The notes beneath the pieces are model-generated. The model was given only the letters and a program-made list of their open reading frames with translations. It searched no databases and was not told the origin of the DNA. The position numbers and the translations under genes are program-made. Positions 6,594 through 12,783 of a stretch of 13,875 nt of DNA are shown here, piece by piece (the stretch's first letter is position 1; each line of letters begins with the position of its first letter). This DNA is from an uncultured Ruthenibacterium sp. (lineage in GTDB: Bacteria > Bacillota > Clostridia > Oscillospirales > Ruminococcaceae). The stretch covers positions 1 to 13,875 of the forward strand of contig CAJUMH010000041.1 of NCBI GenBank assembly GCA_910587145.1, in the 5' to 3' direction.

Positions 6594-7535
6594 ATGAAGT
6601 ATGTGATCGGCATTGACAGCGGTGGCACACATTATCGCGTTATGGCATGCGATCTTTTGGGCAATAGGCTTGGAAGCTATACCGGTGAGCCTGCCAACCA
6701 TTACAGTCTTCCGCCAAAGGAGCAAATCGAGCGCATCAACCGCAGCATCGATCGATGCCTTGCGCAGTTCGCGGGCAGCCGCGCGGATGCCTGCTCCATT
6801 GTTTGCGGCACGACCGGCCTTGACAGCGATGAGGACGGAAGGCTCCTGCACCGGGTTTACAGCGGGCTTGCGGGCTTTACGTGCCCGGTGCAGGTGCTGA
6901 ACGATGCGGAGCTGGCCCATTACACCGTTACGGGCGGCGAGGGCGTTCTGGTAATCTCGGGAACGGGCTCCATCGCGTTCGGAAAGAATCGGGCGGGGCA
7001 AACGGCCCGCACCGGCGGATGGATGTTCACGATCCTCGGAGACGAGGGCTCCGGAACCTGGGTTAGCCGCGCCGCGCTGCACCAGACAGCGCGATACCTC
7101 GACGGCGCGGCGCCCGCCGGGCCTATGGTGGCCGGCATCTGTGAACAGCTGCACATTGCCGCGCGCGACGATCTGAACCGCATCGCTTCGCGCGCCGGTA
7201 CACCGCCGTGGCATTTGCCGCCGCTTGGCAAGCTTGTGGACGAGGCCGCCGCTCAGGGGGATGAAGCGGCGCGCGCGATCCTTGCAAAGGCGGCATCCTT
7301 GGTTTTTTCCATCGTGGAGGATCTTGCCGCTGTGCTGAACCTGGAGGCCACAGAGCCGGATTTTAAGCTGGGCGTATGGGGAAGCACTCTGCTGCATTCC
7401 GCGCCGATGCTGGAGCATTTTCGCGCGCTGGCTGCACGGCGCTATCCGCAGGCTGTGATCTGCCTTCCGCAGCGCACGGCTCTGGAGGGCGCGGCCGATC
7501 TGGCCCTGAAGGTGGTTTGCGCAGCACGGCACTGA
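6594..7535 (+). CDS. BadF/BadG/BcrA/BcrD-family ATPase, probable amino-sugar kinase
   Basis: A 313-residue member of the ASKHA fold. The phosphate-1 loop is GIDSGGTHYR (about 6-15). An adenosine/phosphate-2 type loop with SGTGSIAFGKN lies mid-protein, followed by GGWMFTILGDEGSGTWVSRAAL, characteristic of the BadF/N-acetylglucosamine kinase group. CGTTGLDSDED and NDAELAHY are the usual intervening motifs. Length fits the sugar kinases (about 300-330 residues) rather than CoA-dehydratase activators; the likely reaction is ATP-dependent 6-phosphorylation of GlcNAc, MurNAc or a related sugar. Substrate cannot be read from sequence. ATG at 6594 follows GGAAGGAA with 4-6 nt spacing; the upstream in-frame extension is in the leader. 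The ROK gene follows after 74 nt, suggesting co-transcription. Confidence 0.88.
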   Translation: MKYVIGIDSGGTHYRVMACDLLGNRLGSYTGEPANHYSLPPKEQIERINRSIDRCLAQFAGSRADACSIVCGTTGLDSDEDGRLLHRVYSGLAGFTCPVQVLNDAELAHYTVTGGEGVLVISGTGSIAFGKNRAGQTARTGGWMFTILGDEGSGTWVSRAALHQTARYLDGAAPAGPMVAGICEQLHIAARDDLNRIASRAGTPPWHLPPLGKLVDEAAAQGDEAARAILAKAASLVFSIVEDLAAVLNLEATEPDFKLGVWGSTLLHSAPMLEHFRALAARRYPQAVICLPQRTALEGAADLALKVVCAARH

Positions 7536-7609
7536 GGCCGAAAAACAAAATTTGGAAAACGCAAGGCCCTTGCCCCAAAAGGCGAGGGCAGATGCAGGGA
7601 GGGATCCGC

Positions 7610-8785
7610 ATGGCGACATATGGCACAGAATATCTTAAATCCCGCAACCGCAAGCAGGTGTTCGATCTGTTCCTGGAGCACCGTGTCCTTTCCCGCGCAG
7701 AAATTGTGCAGAAGACAGATATGAGTTTTCCCACGGTGAGCAAGGCGGTGGAATTTCTGCTTTCCCGCGGGATCGTTCGGCAAGCCGGGGAAGACCCTCC
7801 GGGCGCCGAAACGCCGGTGAGCCTTGGCCGCAAGCGGCAAATGCTCCGCCTCAACCCCCGGGCCTGCTGCGCCATGAGCCTGAATTTTGAGGGACAGTAC
7901 CTTGATATGGGGCTGGTCGATCTGTCCGGCGAGGTATTCTGCCAAAAAAGGCTCCCCTTCGATAACTTTCAAAGCCGGGAGGCAAATGGCCGGCTGGCGG
8001 CACAGATGCGGCAGATGCAAAAGCGGGCTCCCTGCCCGGTGCTGGGCGTCGGTGTGGGGCTTCCCGCCAACGTGGACGCCGAAACCGGCAGGATCGTCTC
8101 CTTTACAGAGGCGGGCACCGATGCGCCGCTGGAGATCCACACGCTGTTTCCGGGCTTGACCGATGAGTTCAGGCTGCCTTTTTATGTTGAAAACGATGTG
8201 AATCTTGCCTGCCTGGGGGAGTGTGTTCGGAACAAGGGCGAAAAGCACAGGGGGAAAGAGGAACATTACAACCTGTGCTATCTGACGCTTGGTACAGGCT
8301 TTGGCGCAGGCCTGATGCTGAACGGAAAACTGTGGCGGGGGGCAGCAAACCGTGCGGGCGAAATCGGCCATATGCTGCTTTGCCCTCCCGGCGCGAAGGC
8401 GCCGGGAATGCTGGAAAAGCAGATCGGGCTGCCCGCGCTGGAACGCCGGTTTGGGCTGAACCTGCTTCGCGAGCCCAGGCTGACGCCGGCGCAGCGGGAG
8501 CTTCTGATCGCATATCTGGCAGAGCCGCTGTCCCTCAGTGTATATAACGTTGCCAGCCTGTTCGATTTGGAGCGCTTTATCCTTGCGGGATATTTGCCGG
8601 AGCTGCTGGGGCCCTCTCTTCTGGACAGGGTTCGGAACGCGGCCGATCCATTGCTGGCAGAAGGCGGGCGGCGGATTCTGCTCACCGCGCCGGGCTCGGC
8701 GGACAACGCCTTGATTGGCGGCGCCCAGATGGTGTTTGAAAAAACCCTCCTTTGGGAATTGACGGATCGGGCGATAACCGCATAA
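7610..8785 (+). CDS. ROK-family transcriptional repressor
   Basis: A 391-residue protein with an N-terminal winged helix (about 15-55, AEIVQKTDMSFPTVSKAVEFL) and a ROK sugar-sensing domain. ROK motifs are GVGVGLPANVD (about 146-156), the ENDVN segment (194-198), LTLGTGFGAGLMLNGKLWRG (226-245) and AGEIGHM (249-255). The zinc motif CxCGxxGCxE that normally follows EIGH is degenerate here: CPPGAKAPGMLE keeps only Cys258. The protein therefore keeps the sugar-binding Asp and His but probably not the structural zinc. I chose ATG at 7610, 6 nt after AGGGAGGG (7596-7603); the frame extends upstream into the kinase gene but without a start signal. Being next to a sugar kinase, it probably represses that kinase until its sugar ligand is present. 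Confidence 0.9.
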   Translation: MATYGTEYLKSRNRKQVFDLFLEHRVLSRAEIVQKTDMSFPTVSKAVEFLLSRGIVRQAGEDPPGAETPVSLGRKRQMLRLNPRACCAMSLNFEGQYLDMGLVDLSGEVFCQKRLPFDNFQSREANGRLAAQMRQMQKRAPCPVLGVGVGLPANVDAETGRIVSFTEAGTDAPLEIHTLFPGLTDEFRLPFYVENDVNLACLGECVRNKGEKHRGKEEHYNLCYLTLGTGFGAGLMLNGKLWRGAANRAGEIGHMLLCPPGAKAPGMLEKQIGLPALERRFGLNLLREPRLTPAQRELLIAYLAEPLSLSVYNVASLFDLERFILAGYLPELLGPSLLDRVRNAADPLLAEGGRRILLTAPGSADNALIGGAQMVFEKTLLWELTDRAITA

Positions 8786-8850
8786 AACCGCCCTATTTGG
8801 AGCCGGGCGAGCCGCTCCCCGTCAAGAGAACGGAGAAAAACATAAATTTT

Positions 8851-8884
8851 TGCCACAGCCCGGCCGGTATACCGGGCTGTGGCA
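8851..8884. repeat. Strong hairpin without a T run
   Basis: TGCCACAGCCCGG (8851-8863) pairs perfectly with 8872-8884 around an 8-nt loop. Neither side carries a T run long enough for a classical terminator, and the stem lies 3 nt before the terminator at 8887. It may stabilise the 3' end of the ROK transcript or of the opposing operon, or it may be a dispersed palindromic element. Confidence 0.6.
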
Positions 8885-8886
8885 AC

Positions 8887-8935
8887 CGAAGATTTGGGCA
8901 ATTGCTGCGCAGACGACCCAAATCTTCGCTTTTTG
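8887..8935 (+). terminator. Terminator of the BadF-ROK unit
   Basis: A 12-bp stem, CGAAGATTTGGG (8887-8898) with CCCAAATCTTCG (8917-8928), has an 18-nt loop and is followed by CTTTTTG. It lies about 100 nt after the ROK stop. On the minus strand there is no T run behind it, so termination of the opposing operon is not explained by this hairpin. Bases 8936-9000 carry no other gene. Confidence 0.72.
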
Positions 8936-9000
8936 TCTGCCGCAGGGTGTTTTTGCTTTTAAAAAGAGCGGATTCTTAAAAGCGTTGCCTTCCGGGGGCG

Positions 9001-9657
9001 TTACGCGCGCTTGTTTTCCGTTTCGATCAGCGGTACGATCTCCGACAGGCTTTTGATGTAAAACCGCGCGGCGCTTTGATCGAACGGAAAACGATCATCC
9101 CGCAGCGCGGCAACCGGCGCACCTGCCGCCGCCCCGGCCTGCACGCCGTAGGTGGAATCCTCCACCACAAGGCATTCCGTCGGCCGGCGGTTCAGCCGGC
9201 GCATGGTATATCGGTAGATCTCCGGGTCGGGCTTGCTGCGGCGGAATTGCTCGCCCGATACCGCGCAGCCAAAATAGGGGGCGATCCCGCATTCTGTCAG
9301 CACCCGGCGGATGTTTGCGATGCCGGACGACGACGCGAGCGCAATCTGCAGCCCGCCGGCCTTGAGCGTCTTCAAAACCGGAACGGCCTGCGGGTTTAGA
9401 ATCTCGGGATAAAAGATGCTGCATGCCTGCTCCATCGCCAAGAGCTCGTGCAGAAATGCAGGGTCGGCTGCGTCGCGGCGCAGCAGCCGGGCCAAAAAGC
9501 GCCGGTGTTCCGCTTTGCTCATGCCCACGGTGGGGTACAGGTGTTCCTCTGTCACCCAAGGATATTGCTTTTTCAGGCTTTGATGCTGGTGGCGGAGATA
9601 AACGATCTCACTGTCGATCAAAACGCCGTCCATATCAAAGATCACAGCTTTTATCAT
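9001..9657 (-). CDS. HAD hydrolase, beta-phosphoglucomutase/sugar-phosphatase-like
   Basis: A 218-residue HAD subfamily IA protein. Motif I is FDMDGVLIDSE (about 8-18, nucleophile and acid Asp), motif II lies in ALASSS, motif III lysine is in KPDPEIY, and motif IV is VVEDSTYGVQAGAAAGAP. The region between motifs I and II is a helical C1 cap, as in beta-phosphoglucomutase and 2-deoxyglucose-6-phosphatase. It probably acts on a sugar phosphate in the cytoplasm; phosphatase versus mutase cannot be decided by eye. ATG at 9657 follows AGGAGA by a few bases. It is the last gene of the minus-strand operon, 26 nt after the GntR gene, so it may process a by-product of the Amadori-compound pathway. This role is inferred from position only. 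Confidence 0.85.
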   Translation of the reverse strand: MIKAVIFDMDGVLIDSEIVYLRHQHQSLKKQYPWVTEEHLYPTVGMSKAEHRRFLARLLRRDAADPAFLHELLAMEQACSIFYPEILNPQAVPVLKTLKAGGLQIALASSSGIANIRRVLTECGIAPYFGCAVSGEQFRRSKPDPEIYRYTMRRLNRRPTECLVVEDSTYGVQAGAAAGAPVAALRDDRFPFDQSAARFYIKSLSEIVPLIETENKRA

Positions 9658-9683
9658 GGTCTTCTCCTGCTGCAAATGCGCGC

Positions 9684-10436
9684 TTACGGATTAACAACTT
9701 CAAATTCAAAGCTTCGAATGTCGCCGTTCAGATATTCCGTGCTTCGGTCGATGGGACGTCCATACCCGTCGAACGCCAGATTCCGGACGGCCAGTACCGG
9801 CGCGGCGCGCCGCGCGCCGAGCAGACGCGCCTGCTCGGCGGTGGCAATGCGGGCGCGGATCTGCCGTTGGGAGCGTGTGACGTGAATATGATATTCGGAT
9901 TCAAATACGTCGTACAAAGAGCGCTGCACAAAATCGAACCGGCCGATCCCCGGAAAAACCGGCTCCGGGATATAGTTTTCCACCAGAACGAACGGTTCGT
10001 CCGAAACATACCGCATGCGAACCAGATGCAGGCAGCGCTCGGGCGGCGTCAGCCTCAGCTCGTCAAGCAGCTGCGGCGCATCGCACACCCATTCCTGCCG
10101 GAGCAGCTCGGTGCGGTGCGGCAGGCCCAGGAGTTCCATTTCCTTTGCAAAGCTGAGCTGCCGGTTCAAAAAACGTCCCCGGCCGTCCTGCCGGCGCACA
10201 AAGGTGCCGCGGCCGCGCATGCGTTCCACATAGCCCGCCTCGATGAGCGCATTGTACGCCTGGCGCGCCACCGGGCGGGAAACGCCGAGCGCCGCGCCAA
10301 GCTCCTCCTCGGTGGGCAGCTTGCCGCCCACGGGGATGCGCCCCTCACGGATCGCCTTTAAAAGCTCGCGCCGCAGCTGTTCGTACAGGGGAATCGGGCT
10401 GCCCTTGTCGATTAGCAATGTCTTCCGGTCGATCAT
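9684..10436 (-). CDS. GntR-family (HutC/UTRA) regulator of the frl-like operon
   Basis: A 250-residue protein. The N-terminal GntR winged helix (about 15-78) reads PLYEQLRRELLKAIREGRIP, then KLPTEEELGAALGVSRPVARQAYNALIEAGYVERMRGRGTF in two parts. The rest (about 95-245) is a UTRA ligand-binding domain with LVRMRYVSDEPFVLVENYIP and a C-terminal RSTEYLNGDIRSFEFEV. ATG at 10436 overlaps the stop of the kinase gene as ATGA and has GGAGGG just upstream, so the two are translationally coupled. The nearest candidate operator is the perfect palindrome at 12346-12367 in the operon's own promoter, which suggests autoregulation in response to a pathway sugar phosphate. It resembles FrlR/FraR regulators by context. 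Confidence 0.93.
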   Translation of the reverse strand: MIDRKTLLIDKGSPIPLYEQLRRELLKAIREGRIPVGGKLPTEEELGAALGVSRPVARQAYNALIEAGYVERMRGRGTFVRRQDGRGRFLNRQLSFAKEMELLGLPHRTELLRQEWVCDAPQLLDELRLTPPERCLHLVRMRYVSDEPFVLVENYIPEPVFPGIGRFDFVQRSLYDVFESEYHIHVTRSQRQIRARIATAEQARLLGARRAAPVLAVRNLAFDGYGRPIDRSTEYLNGDIRSFEFEVVNP

Positions 10437-11317
10437 ATTTGTTTTCCCTCCCCGCCCGCGTGTTTGGGGCACAGCACGCCATACCCAAACCCGCCTTCGC
10501 GCATGCAGTTTTGCGCCGATACGCGCTGCCCCTCCGCCAGCGCGTTCATCAGCGCGGACGGCGGCATTACACGCCCCTTTTGCCACCCGGCGCGATACAG
10601 GGCGCACGAAAAGGACGCGAGAAAAGCATCGCCTGCGCCCATGGTATCACACGCGCTCACAGCCCGGAGACCTTTTTGGTAAATGTTCTTCCCGTCGGAA
10701 AGCAGCTGCCCCTGCGCGCCCAGCGTGGCAAGCACATGCACCACGCCGCGCCGGTGCAGCGGGGCGCAGAAGGCGGCAAACACTGCGCGCTCCATCGGGC
10801 GGCAGGAGAACATGGCAAGGTCGATTTGATGGCAGACGAGATCGTAATAAGCGTCCGTGCGGTATTTTTCTTTCTCTCCGAAATCGTAGACAAAGATCGG
10901 CGCCAGTGCCTGCACGGCGGCAAGCTGACCGGCAATTTTTGCGTTGCAGCTGCTTGCCACCAGATCCGCCTCTGCCAGGTGCGCCAGCGCGCGCCGGTCC
11001 AGCCGAACCGGGCCCGCCCATGCGGGGCCGGCCACCACCTCTACAAGGCTGCGCTCGCCCTGTGCCACATCATAGCGGCAGATCTTTGTGGTGTGCGCGG
11101 GCAGGCGCACACAGTACGCGGCGGCAACATGATTTTCCCGCAGGGCCCTTTCCAGAACTTCTGCATATGCGTCGTCGCCCAGACAGCCCAGATATTCCGC
11201 CTCAAAGCCCAAACGCGCCGCATGCACGGCTACATTCACCGCGTTTCCGCCGGGAAAAAGCTTTCCGGTGTTGCGGTAATGGTCGATGCAGTTGTCTCCC
11301 AGTGCGATCAGCTTCAT
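10433..11317 (-). CDS. frlD: PfkB-family kinase, probable fructoselysine/fructose-amino-acid 6-kinase
   Basis: A 294-residue cytoplasmic ribokinase-like protein. The N-terminus GDNCIDHYRNTGKLFPGGNA followed by VNVAVHAARLGF and YLGCLGDDAYAEVL closely follows the FrlD pattern as I recall it (GDNCVD...GGNAVNVAV...GDDDYG). PfkB signature 2, CDTMGAGDAFLASF, carries the catalytic Asp and anion hole. The expected reaction is ATP-dependent phosphorylation of fructoselysine or a related Amadori product at C6, which the adjacent deglycase then splits. ATG at 11317 is one base after the stop of that deglycase gene, and its own stop overlaps the regulator start. The C-terminal tail beyond the PfkB core is longer than in E. 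coli FrlD (about 261 residues). Substrate (lysine, asparagine or other amine) is not determined. Confidence 0.85.
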   Translation of the reverse strand: MKLIALGDNCIDHYRNTGKLFPGGNAVNVAVHAARLGFEAEYLGCLGDDAYAEVLERALRENHVAAAYCVRLPAHTTKICRYDVAQGERSLVEVVAGPAWAGPVRLDRRALAHLAEADLVASSCNAKIAGQLAAVQALAPIFVYDFGEKEKYRTDAYYDLVCHQIDLAMFSCRPMERAVFAAFCAPLHRRGVVHVLATLGAQGQLLSDGKNIYQKGLRAVSACDTMGAGDAFLASFSCALYRAGWQKGRVMPPSALMNALAEGQRVSAQNCMREGGFGYGVLCPKHAGGEGKQI

Positions 11318-11318
11318 C

Positions 11319-12320
11319 TTAATAACGCTCTTTTCGATAGTAACGGCGAAGCTCCAGCGAATGCCCGGTAATGTGCTGCATATTTTTGCCGATGCGCTGC
11401 AGCACGGCCGCCAGGATCACCGGGCCAAGCCACGGCCGAAATTCCGGGCTGATGCCGGGAAGGGCGTATTCCCGCGCGTCAAAGCAGGTGAATTTTTTTG
11501 TGTGGCGGGCGGCAAAATCCCGCACCCGCTCGTCCAGCGCGCGGGTGGGGCCCTCCGTCATCAGCAGAGTTGTGCATACGTCCTTCTCCAGCAGCTCCAG
11601 CGTACCGTGAAAAAATTCCGGGCTGGATACGCTTTTGGTACGCAGCCATTGGCTTTCCTCCAGCACGCACATGCTGTAGGAATAGGCGGTGGGCCACAGA
11701 TCTCCCGACCCAATCCAGATCTGATAGGGCTCTGCGCAATACTTCGCCGCATACTGCCGGCACGTTTCGTCGGCCTGCCTGCGCACCTGCACAAGCGCAG
11801 GGGGCAAGCCCTCCAGCTCGTTTGCAAAGCGGGGGTAATCGTCAAAGCATCCGTTCAAAAACAGGATACGGCCGATCAGGAAATAAAAGATCATCTCCTG
11901 CGGACGCCCCTCGCCGTAGACGATTGTGTCGTCGCACAGCGCCTCCAACGCGCAGCCCGGCTTTCCTGCAACGCACACTAGGCGCGCGCCGCGCGCCTTC
12001 AGCCAACGGGCGGCCGCGAGAGTTTCCCCGGTATCACCCGATTTTGAGGTGAGAAAGGCGACGGTTCGGTTTGTAATGCGGTTGCACGCGCCCAGCACCA
12101 AATCGGCGGCGAGCACATTTTCCACCGGAAGGCACGAGCAGTGACGCAGGTAAAAAGCAAACGAATCCATCATGGCCTGCGATCCGCCGCTTGCGGTGAA
12201 CAAAAGCAGATCGAAGCCCGCTGCGCAGAGTGAATCTGCGATCGCCTCGCTGCGCGCCCGCTGCGCGTAGATCTGTTTGCCGCTTTCCAGAATTTTCTGC
12301 TCGTCAAAATCTGCCATCAT
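11319..12320 (-). CDS. frlB: SIS-domain deglycase, FrlB/FraB-like
   Basis: A 333-residue protein with two SIS phosphosugar-binding modules (first about 25-165 with FTASGGSQAMM and the TSKSGDTGET loop at 91-100; second about 190-325 with IGSGDLWPTAYSYSM). The segment SSPEFFHGTLELLEK (232-246) holds Glu235 and His238, in the part of FrlB/FraB where the catalytic Glu and His lie, and the C-terminus HSLELRRYYRKERY is typical. The expected reaction is cleavage of a 6-phosphofructose-amino acid to glucose 6-phosphate and the free amine. I chose ATG at 12320 (MMADF) over ATG 12317 and an upstream TTG at 12341, because GGAG lies about 6 nt before it. First gene of the operon; operator and promoter lie directly upstream. 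Confidence 0.86.
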   Translation of the reverse strand: MMADFDEQKILESGKQIYAQRARSEAIADSLCAAGFDLLLFTASGGSQAMMDSFAFYLRHCSCLPVENVLAADLVLGACNRITNRTVAFLTSKSGDTGETLAAARWLKARGARLVCVAGKPGCALEALCDDTIVYGEGRPQEMIFYFLIGRILFLNGCFDDYPRFANELEGLPPALVQVRRQADETCRQYAAKYCAEPYQIWIGSGDLWPTAYSYSMCVLEESQWLRTKSVSSPEFFHGTLELLEKDVCTTLLMTEGPTRALDERVRDFAARHTKKFTCFDAREYALPGISPEFRPWLGPVILAAVLQRIGKNMQHITGHSLELRRYYRKERY

Positions 12321-12345
12321 AGCTGCTCCGCTCCCCTTCAAACCA

Positions 12346-12367
12346 TTATATTGTAATTACAATATAA
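12346..12367. promoter_or_regulatory. Perfect 22-bp palindrome, probable GntR operator
   Basis: TTATATTGTAA is followed immediately by its exact reverse complement. It covers the -10 box (12361-12366) and the predicted start point of the frl-like operon. The core TTGTAATTACAA resembles the dyads bound by HutC-type GntR regulators such as TreR. The regulator encoded in the same operon is the natural ligand; binding itself is inferred. Confidence 0.8.
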
Positions 12368-12389
12368 CAAGAAAAGACGCGTTTGTCAA
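12361..12389 (-). promoter_or_regulatory. Promoter of the frlB-frlD-gntR-HAD operon
   Basis: On the minus strand a perfect TTGACA (complement of 12384-12389) and TATATT (complement of 12361-12366) are separated by 17 nt. The start point falls near 12354, about 34 nt before the frlB start. The -10 lies entirely inside the palindrome. Confidence 0.85.
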
Positions 12390-12595
12390 GAGGGAATGCG
12401 GCAGAAAAGTATCCCGCCCGCCGAAAATAAAAGTAAAAAACACCAGATTCTGACGCTGCGGGATCGTTTATACCGTTTTTTTCTATAAAGATTTAAGAGA
12501 TGAATGAAACCAGACAAAGATAAAACTCAAAAAATGTGTTTAAGACAGCAGACACAAATATGTGGAGTGAATATCTTGTTTGGAGGAATTACAAA
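12390..12595. other. AT-rich intergenic stretch at the mobile-element boundary
   Basis: From about 12425 the base composition drops sharply to AT-rich compared with the GC-rich genes to the left and the integrase to the right. I see no gene, no attachment-site repeat and no terminator. GGAGG at about 12582-12586 serves the tnpV remnant that follows. Confidence 0.5.
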
Positions 12596-12718
12596 ATGAT
12601 AAAATCGCCATTTGAACAGTTAGACGGCACATATCATGAAGAAAATGGATATTTTATTCCCGTTTATCTGTCAAATCCTCTTAGAACCCCTGATACGTCA
12701 AGGCATCCCACAGGTTAA
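12596..12718 (+). pseudogene. tnpV: Truncated TnpV-like transposon protein
   Basis: After a good ribosome binding site (TTGGAGGAATTACAAA) an ATG at 12596 opens a 40-codon frame. Its first 22 residues, MIKSPFEQLDGTYHEENGYF plus IP, match the N-terminus of TnpV proteins of Tn4451-type clostridial elements, which usually continue with an acidic LPEEE segment and run to about 110-130 residues. Here the match stops after about residue 25 and an unrelated tail (NPLRTPDTSRHPTG) leads to a stop. The gene is therefore cut, probably by deletion or by integration of another element. It keeps the AT-rich composition of its source. TnpV function is not firmly known. Confidence 0.68.
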
Positions 12719-12736
12719 ATGTTCAAACCTTATGTA

Positions 12737-12783
12737 GTTTCCCTTGTTTTTGCCCTTATGGGCTGAAACAAGGGAAACTTTTT
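12737..12783 (+). terminator. Strong hairpin terminator between tnpV remnant and integrase
   Basis: GTTTCCCTTGTTT (12737-12749) pairs perfectly with 12766-12778, and an inner GCCC/GGGC extends the stem. TTTTT (12779-12783) follows on the plus strand. It is 3-4 nt from the integrase stop. On the minus strand the 3' side reads TACAT, so it is better as a plus-strand terminator but may still mark the end of the integrase transcript. Confidence 0.8.

Noticed and set aside
10243..11371. Long plus-strand open frames over the kinase and regulator genes
   Set aside because: They are shadows of the PfkB kinase and GntR genes, whose motifs are clear on the minus strand.
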